Shown here: piece after piece, positions 33,093 to 40,787 of the stretch
Position numbering within the stretch: the first letter of the stretch is position 1
Layout of the letters: the number at the start of each line of letters is the position of its first letter
Origin: Paenibacillus_E oryzisoli_A
Lineage (GTDB): Bacteria; Bacillota; Bacilli; Paenibacillales; NBRC-103111
NCBI RefSeq assembly: GCF_050467285.1
Contig: NZ_JBCMUN010000005.1
Coordinates: 434,001-498,000, forward strand
DNA length: 64,000 bases
Direction of reading: 5' to 3'
Program-made: the position numbers and the translations under genes
Notes under the pieces: generated by a model
Databases searched by the model: none
The model's input: only the letters and a program-made list of their open reading frames with translations
Told to the model about the DNA's origin: nothing

Positions 33093-34160
33093 TTATGAGA
33101 GCCACGCCGCCAAATGCTGTTTCACAAACTCGTCGTCATTCAGTTCGGGATAGTCGCGGTACATGCGGTCGATTTCTTCCGCTTGGCCTGGTGAGAGCTC
33201 CTCGTGCGGATTCAAGCACCATGTGCCTTTCATCAGTCCTTGACGGCGCAGCACTTCATGAATGCCCGGGATGCAGCCGGCAAAGCTGTGCGACGGATCG
33301 AAGAACGCGGCGTTCGTTTCCGTGACGGCGATGTTCCGCGTCAACCACTCGCGGTCAAGTGAGGCGTTGTCGCGCACCTGCTTGATTTCTTCCAGCAGTT
33401 CAACCGCTCTGCGCGTCCAGACAGCCCAGTGGCCGAGCAGGCCGCCGACGATGCGTTTTTCCACCGTTTGGCCATCCACTTGGAATTTATAGACCGTGAG
33501 CAGATCGTTCACGATGTTGTCGTCGTTGCCTGTGTACAGCGCGATCTCATCGCGTCTTGGCGAATAGCAGACCGCGCGCGCGACGTCGATGGTCTGGTAG
33601 CGGTTGAACGGCGCCATCTTGATCGCGACAATGCCCGGGATGCGGGCGAACTCTTTCCAGAAGTCGAAAGAGTAGATTTTGCCGCCGACCGAAGGCTGGA
33701 GATAAAAGCCGATGACCGGCATTTTCTCTGCGATGCGCGCGGTACGCTCGAGAATTTGCGCTTCGCTGTAGGCATTAAGGCCGCCCATGGACAGGAGGCC
33801 AGCGTCATAGCCAAGCCCGATTGCCGTATCGGCTTCGGCGATGGCTTGCTCGGTCGGGCCGCAGATGCCCGCCACTTTAATAAACGGGCGAGCCAGCTTC
33901 GCGCGATCGACCTCTTCGGAAGCCATGCGCAGCACGGTTTCAAACAGATTGTGCTGCGGCTCGCGGATTTCGAATTGCGTCGAGTGCACGCCGACTGCAA
34001 TGCCGCCGGATCCCGACGCCATGTAGTAGCGGGACAGCGCGCGCTGGCTTTGCTCATCGAGCTGCCGATCGGCGGTGAGTGCCAGCGGATGCGCCGGAAT
34101 GACAAGCCCGCCGTGCAGCGCTTCGAACTGCGATTGTGAGAGTTCTGGTCGCTTGGTCAT
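33093..34160 (-). CDS. Dihydrodipicolinate synthase/N-acetylneuraminate lyase-family protein
   Basis: A 355-residue class I aldolase-fold protein, longer than the usual 290-300. The Schiff-base Lys is expected in IVAIKMAPFNRYQT, with Tyr in GFYLQPSVGG. Its start codon directly follows the stop of the epimerase gene (34161), so translation is coupled and a common pathway is likely. Members condense or cleave pyruvate-type keto acids with aldehydes, or dehydrate keto-sugar acids; the substrate is unknown. The C-terminal 60 residues extend beyond the usual domain. Confidence 0.85.
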   Translation of the reverse strand: MTKRPELSQSQFEALHGGLVIPAHPLALTADRQLDEQSQRALSRYYMASGSGGIAVGVHSTQFEIREPQHNLFETVLRMASEEVDRAKLARPFIKVAGICGPTEQAIAEADTAIGLGYDAGLLSMGGLNAYSEAQILERTARIAEKMPVIGFYLQPSVGGKIYSFDFWKEFARIPGIVAIKMAPFNRYQTIDVARAVCYSPRRDEIALYTGNDDNIVNDLLTVYKFQVDGQTVEKRIVGGLLGHWAVWTRRAVELLEEIKQVRDNASLDREWLTRNIAVTETNAAFFDPSHSFAGCIPGIHEVLRRQGLMKGTWCLNPHEELSPGQAEEIDRMYRDYPELNDDEFVKQHLAAWLS

Positions 34161-35177
34161 TTAAAATTTCCCCTCCCGCTCCTGGAAATGCGTCGGCTTG
34201 TTGATCGTGCTGCCGCCATTCAGCGTCCACTCGGCAATCCAGTCCAGCATCTGGCCAAGGGATACGCTTGGATAGCCGAATTCCTGCATGCATTTCGACG
34301 CATTGCTGAGCAGCGCGGTCTCGGACTCTTGGCCGACGAACGTCGGCTCGATGCCGAGACGCTTACCGAGCTGCTCCGCTGCGTAGCGTACGGACACGGT
34401 CTCCGGCCCCGTTACGTTCAGGAAGTTCGCCGGGCTTTGCGCTGCGGCCAAGGAACGGATCGCGATTTCATTGGCATCCCCCTGCCAAATGCAGTTGAAG
34501 TGACCCATCGCCAGATTGATGGCGCGGCCTTCTTTGAGCGATTTGGCGAGCTCGAGCAGGACGCCGTATCGCAGGTCGATCGCGTAATTCAGACGGTAAA
34601 TCAACACCGGTGTGCCGTTCTTGTGGCTGTAGTGCTCGAACATCCGCTCGCGGCCCAGACACGACTGGCCGTACTCGCCGATCGGCGCAGGGCTCATGCC
34701 CTCGTGCGCACCGCCGTAAGTAACCGGCGTAAACGGATACACGTTGCCCGTCGAGAACACGACGATGCGGGAGTCTTTATATTTTTCAGCGACACGTCCT
34801 GGCAAATACGCATTCATCACCCATGTAAAATGCTCCTTGCCCGTCGTCCCGAACTTCGTTCCCGCCATGTAGATCACATTTGGCACGTCAGGCAGTGCTT
34901 GCAGCGCAGCATCGTCCAGCAGATCACAAGCGATCGTCTCTACGCCGTAGGCTTGAAGCTCATCTTTGAGACCCGCTTCGGAAAAGCGTGAGACGCCAAT
35001 CACTTTCTTATCGACGCCCGCCTCGCGAATCGCATTCATGGCAAGTCTCGCCAGGCTCGGTCCCATTTTGCCTCCGACGCCAAGCAGCATAATATCGCCT
35101 TCCAACTCTCGCATAAACTGAACCAGTGCCGCCGACGGCTTTGACATCGCCGCATCCAAATCTTCCAACGTTCTCAT
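34161..35177 (-). CDS. NAD-dependent epimerase/dehydratase-family protein
   Basis: A 338-residue extended-SDR protein: nucleotide motif MLLGVGGKMGPSLARLA near the N-terminus and a VVFSTGNVYPFTP segment where the family Ser/Thr lies. The usual YxxxK region reads YGQSCLGRER, so the Lys is replaced by Arg or Gly depending on alignment. ATG at 35177 has GGGAGA 8 nt upstream. The reading frame stays open to 35480, but only because the G-rich minisatellite is translated as Pro/Ser repeats, so the longer form is rejected. It abuts the aldolase-like gene with no gap. Confidence 0.85.
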   Translation of the reverse strand: MRTLEDLDAAMSKPSAALVQFMRELEGDIMLLGVGGKMGPSLARLAMNAIREAGVDKKVIGVSRFSEAGLKDELQAYGVETIACDLLDDAALQALPDVPNVIYMAGTKFGTTGKEHFTWVMNAYLPGRVAEKYKDSRIVVFSTGNVYPFTPVTYGGAHEGMSPAPIGEYGQSCLGRERMFEHYSHKNGTPVLIYRLNYAIDLRYGVLLELAKSLKEGRAINLAMGHFNCIWQGDANEIAIRSLAAAQSPANFLNVTGPETVSVRYAAEQLGKRLGIEPTFVGQESETALLSNASKCMQEFGYPSVSLGQMLDWIAEWTLNGGSTINKPTHFQEREGKF

Positions 35178-35340
35178 CGTTATCGTCTCCCTCTTCTGTA
35201 TCAAGTTCGTGTGCTCTGAAATTAGTATACCTACGGCGAATGTTAAAAGACAAATCTTTAAAGTGTCTTTTAATGAGGGCGTGATGAGGGGAAGGGTGGA
35301 ATGATTGAAGTTTGGAGACACGCTTCGGTGGCAGCTGGCT

Positions 35341-35390
35341 GGGGGCTGGGGGCTGGGGGCTGGGGGCTGGGGGCTGGGGGCTGGGGGGCG
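35341..35390. repeat. Heptanucleotide tandem repeat (GGGGGCT)6, G-quadruplex candidate
   Basis: Six perfect copies of GGGGGCT at 35341-35382 followed by a G6 run. The plus strand holds seven or more G-tracts of five or six separated by CT, a strong match to the G-quadruplex pattern. It lies 165 bp upstream of the epimerase start, on the template side of that operon's promoter region. Confidence 0.9.
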
Positions 35391-35410
35391 TGGATTCGAT
35401 GGCTTCTGAG

Positions 35411-35600
35411 GGGCATGGGCGTTTCTGTGGCGGTTCGATAGTTGCTGCGGGGGCATGGGTTCGATGGTGGATGGGGGCATAGGCGTTTCTGTTACGGTTC
35501 GATGGTGGATGGGGGCATGGGCGTTACTGTGACGGTTCGATGGCGGCTGGGGGGCATGGGCGCTACTGTGACGGTTCGATGGCGGCTGGGGGCGTTACAG
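35411..35600. repeat. Degenerate minisatellite, about 38-40 bp period
   Basis: GGGCAT starts repeat units at 35411, 35451, 35475, 35513 and 35552 (periods 40, 24, 38 and 39, one unit truncated). Each unit continues with GGCGTTWCTGTNACGG and TTCGATGGYGG-type sequence. No gene overlaps it that I can support. Confidence 0.85.
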
Positions 35601-35624
35601 TGGTCTCCAACTAATCAAGCGTGA

Positions 35625-35830
35625 GAACCTACAAAACCTGCAGGTAAAATGCTTCAAACAGGGCGAATCGGAGCAAGATCCTGCAAAAACTACAGCAAAA
35701 AATCGAGGCCGCCCCCTTTATCCGAGCTGTTTTCCTCAATTTCAGCAAAAAGACATGTACAAAATGCAGGTCATGCTTTCATTTCGGCGTTAATCTTCCA
35801 CATTTGCTGTAGGAAATGCAGTTCATCGCA
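35625..35830. repeat. Four-palindrome intergenic element, copy 4
   Basis: Units of the form CTRCA-N5-TRCAG or its inverse are centred near 35636, 35688, 35762 and 35814 (spacings 52, 74, 52). Units 1 and 2 read forward; units 3 and 4 match when reverse-complemented. The centre contains CCCTTTATCCGAGCT, similar to CCCTCTTTTGGAGCT in copy 3. It adjoins the minisatellite. Confidence 0.65.
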
Positions 35831-36013
35831 TGAGGAGAGGCCGGCTGCCGCCTCCAAGCAATGCCACAGCAGTGCGGCTGCGGGGCAGAGAGCAGTACTG
35901 CTGCTTGGGCGGATAGCCACGCGTACGCGGGGTGGACAACGGCGCGACTGCAAGCGGCAGCAGCACGGACTCCTCCCACGGCGACTACTCGCGCCAGAGA
36001 TGAGCACGTCGGC

Positions 36014-37360
36014 TCACACCTGCTCGCCGGTGAACTTCTCCAGGAAGATGAGCCGGAACGTCTGCTTCGGCCGGCCTTTCGGCACTTTAATATAGCCAGT
36101 GATCGTGATCAAGCCATGGTCGATCCACTGCAGCAGCAGGCGATGCGTGCTTCGAACGGTGATGCCGAGGATGCTGGCGAGCTCATGCACCTCGAAGTCG
36201 AGCTTGCTGGTTCGGGCGACGGTCGCCATGAGCCGGCTGAGGTAGGAGGAGGTCATGCCGGCGTCCTCCGCGCTTTTGAGCAGAGCGGGATCGGTCACCG
36301 ACAGATCCCGCGCGAGCGGGTCCGCCATCTCCAGCGGACCGATGAGGGTCTTGTCCTCGCGCACGATGAAGCACGTGTTGCCGCCCGCCTCCTTGCAGCG
36401 GCGGAGCGCAAGCCGCGCGTGGGTGCCCGCCTCGTTCGCGCTGCGCCCGAACCCGATGCCCATGCTCAGCGACAAGCCCATCGACTTCCACACTTCGCGC
36501 GCGAGGGGCACGGATTTGTAGCCGACGGTTTCCCGTTCAAAGATGCCGCGTGTCGTAAAAAACAGATACTCATCCGCCCCCAGATGCGTCAAATAGCCGT
36601 CAAGCGACTCGACGTAGTCGATGAGGTTGCGGTGAATGTCCAGCTTGAAGCGCTGAATATCGTGCTCAGAGCCTTGCTGCTGCAGCTTTTTGCCGAAATC
36701 GTCGACGTTCAGCATACCGACGAGAATTTGCGCTTCCTTGCTGCGGCGGGTTTCCGTAGACAGCAGCGCCCGCTCCAACGCAACGGTGATGTTCCCTTCC
36801 GTGGGCGTGATCCATTCGCACGGCACGTTGTCTTGCGCGAGGCGGTCTGCCACTTCTTTTTCCGTAGTCATCGCGCCTGCGCTCTTCCCGCTGCGGTACG
36901 CGTCCAGGTGAAACGCGATCAGGGATTCGGCCGACGGATAAGGCCCGCTATCAAAAACGAGAAAATTCGCGGGATTTTCGCCGATTTCTTTGACATGCTT
37001 GGCGATAGCCGAAGACGTGAAGGAATCGATCGTAAACTGCATGACGCCGGAGCTGCCTGCTTGCGCGCTTTTGAGCCTGTACAATGCACTGTACAAGCCC
37101 GTATCGGTTAACGGTAGCATATGGACGGGGAGCGAAGTCAGCACATGATCTTTGACTTTGCGATACAGGCCAGGCCCCGTTACGAGGAGCACCTCTACCT
37201 CGGTGAGCAGCTGCTCCGCCGCCATCGGCGCCTCCTCCGTGGAACACACCTGCGGGACGGGATGCAAGGACGGAAACGACGTGGCAATGACGCCTAACAC
37301 TTTATGGACAAGGGCATCAGGCCCCACAAGGCCGATCGCAATCCGATTGGGAATATCCAT
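36014..37360 (-). CDS. Transcriptional regulator with degenerate GGDEF domain and C-terminal helix-turn-helix
   Basis: A 448-residue protein without membrane segments. Residues 1-195 look like a receiver or ligand-binding region (GLVGPDALVHKVLGVI at the start). Residues about 205-345 resemble a nucleotidyl-cyclase fold: ILVGMLNVDDFGKKL, the GGDEF position read as LGADEY, and LSMGIGFGRSANEAGTHARLALRRCKEAGGN. The C-terminal 90 residues have a winged helix (ELASILGITVRSTHRLLLQWIDHGLI). This suggests a soluble transcription factor with a non-catalytic nucleotide-binding domain. ATG at 37360 has AAGGAG 9 nt upstream. It is a separate unit behind the epimerase operon region. Confidence 0.8.
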   Translation of the reverse strand: MDIPNRIAIGLVGPDALVHKVLGVIATSFPSLHPVPQVCSTEEAPMAAEQLLTEVEVLLVTGPGLYRKVKDHVLTSLPVHMLPLTDTGLYSALYRLKSAQAGSSGVMQFTIDSFTSSAIAKHVKEIGENPANFLVFDSGPYPSAESLIAFHLDAYRSGKSAGAMTTEKEVADRLAQDNVPCEWITPTEGNITVALERALLSTETRRSKEAQILVGMLNVDDFGKKLQQQGSEHDIQRFKLDIHRNLIDYVESLDGYLTHLGADEYLFFTTRGIFERETVGYKSVPLAREVWKSMGLSLSMGIGFGRSANEAGTHARLALRRCKEAGGNTCFIVREDKTLIGPLEMADPLARDLSVTDPALLKSAEDAGMTSSYLSRLMATVARTSKLDFEVHELASILGITVRSTHRLLLQWIDHGLITITGYIKVPKGRPKQTFRLIFLEKFTGEQV

Positions 37361-37573
37361 GAACATACGCTCCTTATGTACGAGGGTAGCCGAGAACCAG
37401 CGGACCCGCTGCCCGGCTCAGATATGTCCAGTATACGCTTTTGGCCAACTAAAAGACAATTCTTTTTCACGTCTTTAAATGAATAGGAATGCCCCGCCTG
37501 CGCGTCTCTTTCAGGGAGGCGAGTTGGCAGATGGCATAAAGCCGATTCGAATGCAGACGTTCCGAAACGCGCC

Positions 37574-37604
37574 GAAAAAAACGCCGCCTATCATGAGGCG
37601 ACGT
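37574..37604 (-). terminator. Terminator of the NfeD-SPFH operon
   Basis: ACGTCGCCT pairs with AGGCGGCGT with one mismatch around a six-base loop, followed by TTTTTTT on the minus strand, 9 bp after the stop at 37613. Confidence 0.8.
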
Positions 37605-37612
37605 CTAACGGA

Positions 37613-38542
37613 TTATTCAGTTGACTTGAACATTTTGGACACGGCGCCGATCGACCCCAGCGTGCTGACGACGTCGGTCGGCAGAAAAATGGTAGAGGCG
37701 CTGCCTTTGGCCATTTCGGACAACGACTCAAACGATTTGTACGTCAGCACCTGCGACGTTAACCCCGCTTCGTTCAGCGCTTCGATCCGCGAGCGCTCCG
37801 CATTCGCGACGAGGCGGATCGCTTCGGCGCGCCCCATCGCCTCAAGCTCCTGCGACTTCTGCTTCGCCTCGGCGTCGAGAATCTGTCGACGCTTCTCGGC
37901 TTCCGCAGCCAGGACAACAGCGGACTGCTGCGCTTCCGCACGGAGCACGGTCGCTTGCTTTTCGCCTTCCGCCTGCAGGATGCTTGCCCGTTTTTCCCGC
38001 TCCGCACGCATTTGCTTTTCCATCGAGGTTTGGATGTCAATCGGAATCTCGAGCTGAAGAATTTCGACGCGGTCGATGCGGACGCCCCAATTCTCGGACG
38101 CGTTGTCCAGCGCTTGCCGCAGCTCTGCTTGAATGCGGTCGCGGTTGGACAAGATTTCGTCCAGCTCCATCTTCCCGATCGTCGAGCGCAAGGCGGAAGC
38201 GACGATATTATGAATGCCCTGCACGTAATTGGCGATGCCGTAAGTTGCCAGCTTCGGATCGACAACCGAATAGAACGTTGCCAGTTCAACGCCGATCGCA
38301 ACGTTGTCTTTGGTAATCACGGATTGCGAAGGCACTTTTTCCTGCTGGATGCGCAGGTCGTGCCGGCTCCGGATGCTATCGATGAGCGGAATAATGATGT
38401 TGATGCCCGCGTTCAGCGTTTTGTGGAATTTGCCGACGCGCTCGACAATCGCCACCGTTTGCTGCGGAACGATACGAATCCCTTTGATCAAGAAGACGCC
38501 GACCAAAATAATGAGAATCAGAACCACAATTATGCCGACCAT
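37613..38542 (-). CDS. SPFH/band 7 protein, QmcA-like
   Basis: A 309-residue membrane-anchored protein with one N-terminal transmembrane helix (residues 1-22), an SPFH domain (about 25-190) and a coiled coil rich in Ala, Glu and Arg (190-270; KQMRAEREKRASILQAEGEKQATVLRAEAQ-like). It is paired with an NfeD-family gene whose stop is 1 bp upstream, the standard stomatin/NfeD operon. These assemble into membrane microdomains involved in membrane quality control. Confidence 0.92.
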   Translation of the reverse strand: MVGIIVVLILIILVGVFLIKGIRIVPQQTVAIVERVGKFHKTLNAGINIIIPLIDSIRSRHDLRIQQEKVPSQSVITKDNVAIGVELATFYSVVDPKLATYGIANYVQGIHNIVASALRSTIGKMELDEILSNRDRIQAELRQALDNASENWGVRIDRVEILQLEIPIDIQTSMEKQMRAEREKRASILQAEGEKQATVLRAEAQQSAVVLAAEAEKRRQILDAEAKQKSQELEAMGRAEAIRLVANAERSRIEALNEAGLTSQVLTYKSFESLSEMAKGSASTIFLPTDVVSTLGSIGAVSKMFKSTE

Positions 38543-38543
38543 G

Positions 38544-38969
38544 CTACACCTGCCCTTTTTTCACATAGAGTTTGGACACTTTGACTTCCTCAATCGTCAC
38601 AACTTCCCCTGCCGCAATCGGCTCTTCGGCAAACGCGCTCCACAACTCCGTATTTACTCTGACAAGTCCGCCTTCCCCTGGTACGATTTCGCGAATAACA
38701 TGCGCTTTCTGCCCGACCAACTGACTAACGCTCGGCAGCGTTTCTTTGGACGCGGGAATGAGCTTGCGGCCCAAGGGCATTGCAAACGCATACAGCAGGA
38801 AAGCCGACACAGCGAATAGACCAAGCTGCACCCACACGGGTGCATGGAGAAGCGACGCAGCCATTCCCAGCAGCCCGCTGATACCGAGCACCAGCATGTA
38901 GAACGTGCCTGTAAACAGTTCCAAAATGACAAAGAACATAGCGACAATCAGCCAAATCAACCAGAGCAC
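38544..38969 (-). CDS. NfeD-family membrane protein
   Basis: A 141-residue protein with an N-terminal helix, a second hydrophobic hairpin (residues 35-65) and a soluble OB-fold domain at the C-terminus (VGQKAHVIREIVPGEGGLVRVN then EPIAAGEVVTIEEVKVSKLYV). It is the short NfeD form without the ClpP-like protease part. GTG at 38969 was chosen because AGGTGG lies 8 nt upstream; an earlier GTG at 38981 lies inside that ribosome site. It is the first gene of the pair with the SPFH protein. Confidence 0.88.
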   Translation of the reverse strand: MLWLIWLIVAMFFVILELFTGTFYMLVLGISGLLGMAASLLHAPVWVQLGLFAVSAFLLYAFAMPLGRKLIPASKETLPSVSQLVGQKAHVIREIVPGEGGLVRVNTELWSAFAEEPIAAGEVVTIEEVKVSKLYVKKGQV

Positions 38970-39104
38970 CTTGCAGGCCACCTCCCTTGTTCAGCAACAA
39001 GTCCACACTTACAGGTGTATGATGGGAAAAGGAGGAGTATGTCTGGGTTGGCGGCGTAAAGCGCATGATAGCAGCTAGCGTGCAGTGGAGATGTCGGGGA
39101 ATGC

Positions 39105-39290
39105 TGAGAGGAACGTCATGTCGCTATTTGCACAGATTCGGTTGATTTGGGCAGCAGAGGGAGTGAGACGACCTTAATTGCGTCATTTTAAGCGAAATGG
39201 ACGGCCCGGAGCCCGAATAAGATCACCTCGTTCCGCTTCTGGCTGGATACTGTGAATTTGACTGAAATAGCGGCATGTCGTTCCGTTAGT
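39105..39290. repeat. Probable fifth four-palindrome element, degenerate
   Basis: GGAACGTCATG at 39110-39120 matches, inverted, the segment at 39274-39284 and beyond (CATGNCGTTCC, CGCTATTT shared). A second inverted pair lies between them (39160 region against CGTTCC at 39229-39234). Unit centres are about 39118, 39168, 39225 and 39275, spacings 50, 57, 50. The rest of the 38982-39522 gap holds no ORF with a ribosome site. Confidence 0.45.
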
Positions 39291-39466
39291 CCGCCTATTG
39301 GGAAAGAACTGGCCCGGCTCACCTCGATGCGCAAGCACGAAGACCGTTACTCACTCGAATCGCATAGGCATTTACCCCAAAGATAAACGACTTCGTCGTC
39401 CTCAACGGGACGGGAGCGTTTACGGATGGCATAGAACAACTTCGAGGATACGCTTTCCGATATGCG

Positions 39467-39498
39467 CAAAAAGACCGCCCTTCACACGAGGACAGCCC
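39467..39498 (-). terminator. Terminator of the AlaX gene
   Basis: GGCTGTCC pairs with GGGCGGTC using three G-U pairs, followed by TTTTTG on the minus strand, 25 bp after the stop at 39523. Confidence 0.5.
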
Positions 39499-39522
39499 AC
39501 TTAACGCTTGCCAAACCGCCTT

Positions 39523-40695
39523 TCAGCCCAGCTCCGCCTGGGCAAACGCCATAAAAGCGAGCAGCTCCGGATCGCTCGCGAACCCGCCTTGCGCCAGCTT
39601 GTCGCTGCCGCCGCCGCTGCCGCCAAAGCCTGCCAGATGCGCTTTGAAAAACGCGCCGCAACCCACTGCGCCCTTGCCGTTATGGGCGAGGACAATTTTA
39701 TGGTCCAGCTTGGTCGCCAGCAGGACAACCTGATCCGTCATTGCGGTCATCTGCTTCGCCAAGCTCTGCAAATCCTGCAGCGAGTGATCTTCGAAGACGC
39801 GAGCGACTAGCCGTGCACATTGCGCCTCCTGCAGCAGCTCCTTCGCCATGTAACCGTGCAGCCCCTCTTTCAAGCGGGCAAGCTCGGCTTCAAGCGCTTT
39901 CTGCTCCCGCTCCCACTTGTCGAGGCGGCTTTCGATTTCGTCTTTGCCGGTTTTAAATCTCGCGGAAATCGCTTGAAGAATGCGCTGACTTGCCGTGAAT
40001 TCCGCCAAAGCGCGGTGCCCGCAGAGGAAATACAGCCGCAGGTTCCCTTTCTGCTTCTCCGTCTTGAGCAGCTTGATCAAGCCGATCTCCCCGGTAGACG
40101 ACACATGCGTGCCTCCGCAGGCGTTGTACTCCACGTCCTGCATCTCGACGATGCGGATGTTCGCCGTCAATTTCGGCGGCTTGACGACCGGCAGCTGCGC
40201 CAGCTCTTCCTGCGAAACGAAATAGCTTGAGATCCGCAAGTTGCGATAAATACGCTGATTCGCCTCCGCTTCGATCGCCGCCAGGTCGCCGGCCGTCAAG
40301 TCCAACCGATCTACATCGATGGTGCAATAATCAAGCCCGAGGTGAAAGCTGACCGTCATCGCCTGCACCAGATCCCGGCACACGCTGGAGAGCAGATGCT
40401 GCCCGCTGTGCTGCTGCATATGATCGAAGCGCAGCGGCCAATCGATCCGGCAATCCACATCCGTCTCCGCAGGGAAATGCGGCACGAGATGCAGCACGTC
40501 GGCTCCTTCCAAGCGCACGTCCAGCACAGGGACGCCTTGAATTTCCCCGCGATCACACGGCTGGCCGCCGCCATGCGGGTAAAACGCCGTCCGGTCCAGC
40601 ACTACAAAAAGACCGTCGTCACGGGTTATTTTTTGAGCAATGACAGCCTTCCATGCCGTCGTATACGCAGATTCGTAATAAAGCTTCGTTGTCAT
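39523..40695 (-). CDS. Alanyl-tRNA editing protein AlaX, long form with DHHA1-like domain
   Basis: Hydrolyses mischarged Ser- or Gly-tRNA(Ala) in trans. The 390-residue protein contains the zinc-binding editing motif HSGQH (His96, His100) and CGGTH (Cys193, His197). It has an AlaRS-type second domain in the middle and a C-terminal DHHA1-like region with a coiled coil (about 230-280) and a glycine-rich GFGGSGGGSDKLAQGG segment. ATG at 40695 has GGAAA about 7 nt upstream; the frame extends to 40722. It is a single gene. Confidence 0.92.
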   Translation of the reverse strand: MTTKLYYESAYTTAWKAVIAQKITRDDGLFVVLDRTAFYPHGGGQPCDRGEIQGVPVLDVRLEGADVLHLVPHFPAETDVDCRIDWPLRFDHMQQHSGQHLLSSVCRDLVQAMTVSFHLGLDYCTIDVDRLDLTAGDLAAIEAEANQRIYRNLRISSYFVSQEELAQLPVVKPPKLTANIRIVEMQDVEYNACGGTHVSSTGEIGLIKLLKTEKQKGNLRLYFLCGHRALAEFTASQRILQAISARFKTGKDEIESRLDKWEREQKALEAELARLKEGLHGYMAKELLQEAQCARLVARVFEDHSLQDLQSLAKQMTAMTDQVVLLATKLDHKIVLAHNGKGAVGCGAFFKAHLAGFGGSGGGSDKLAQGGFASDPELLAFMAFAQAELG

Positions 40696-40787
40696 GCGAA
40701 TTTCCTTTCCAGTCGGAGACATGAGGGTTTGCTTGCCTATGTCCTACCATCATTCCATCTTCCGAAAAGGTTGTCAAATTCGCACCG

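Noticed and set aside
35178..35480. N-terminal extension of the epimerase with Pro/Ser repeats
   Set aside because: The frame is open only because the G-rich tandem repeats are translated; the ATG at 35177 has a good ribosome site and begins with normal protein sequence.
35442..35624. Gly/Arg-rich plus-strand ORF in the minisatellite
   Set aside because: It is a reading of the tandem repeat with no ribosome site; its composition reflects the repeat.
35861..37111. Long plus-strand ORF opposite the GGDEF-like regulator
   Set aside because: It is a shadow frame of a well-supported minus-strand gene with motifs; its product is Arg/Ala/His-rich and resembles no family.
39298..39504. Small ORF after the fifth repeat element
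   Set aside because: No ribosome site and an unstructured basic product; the region also overlaps the AlaX terminator.
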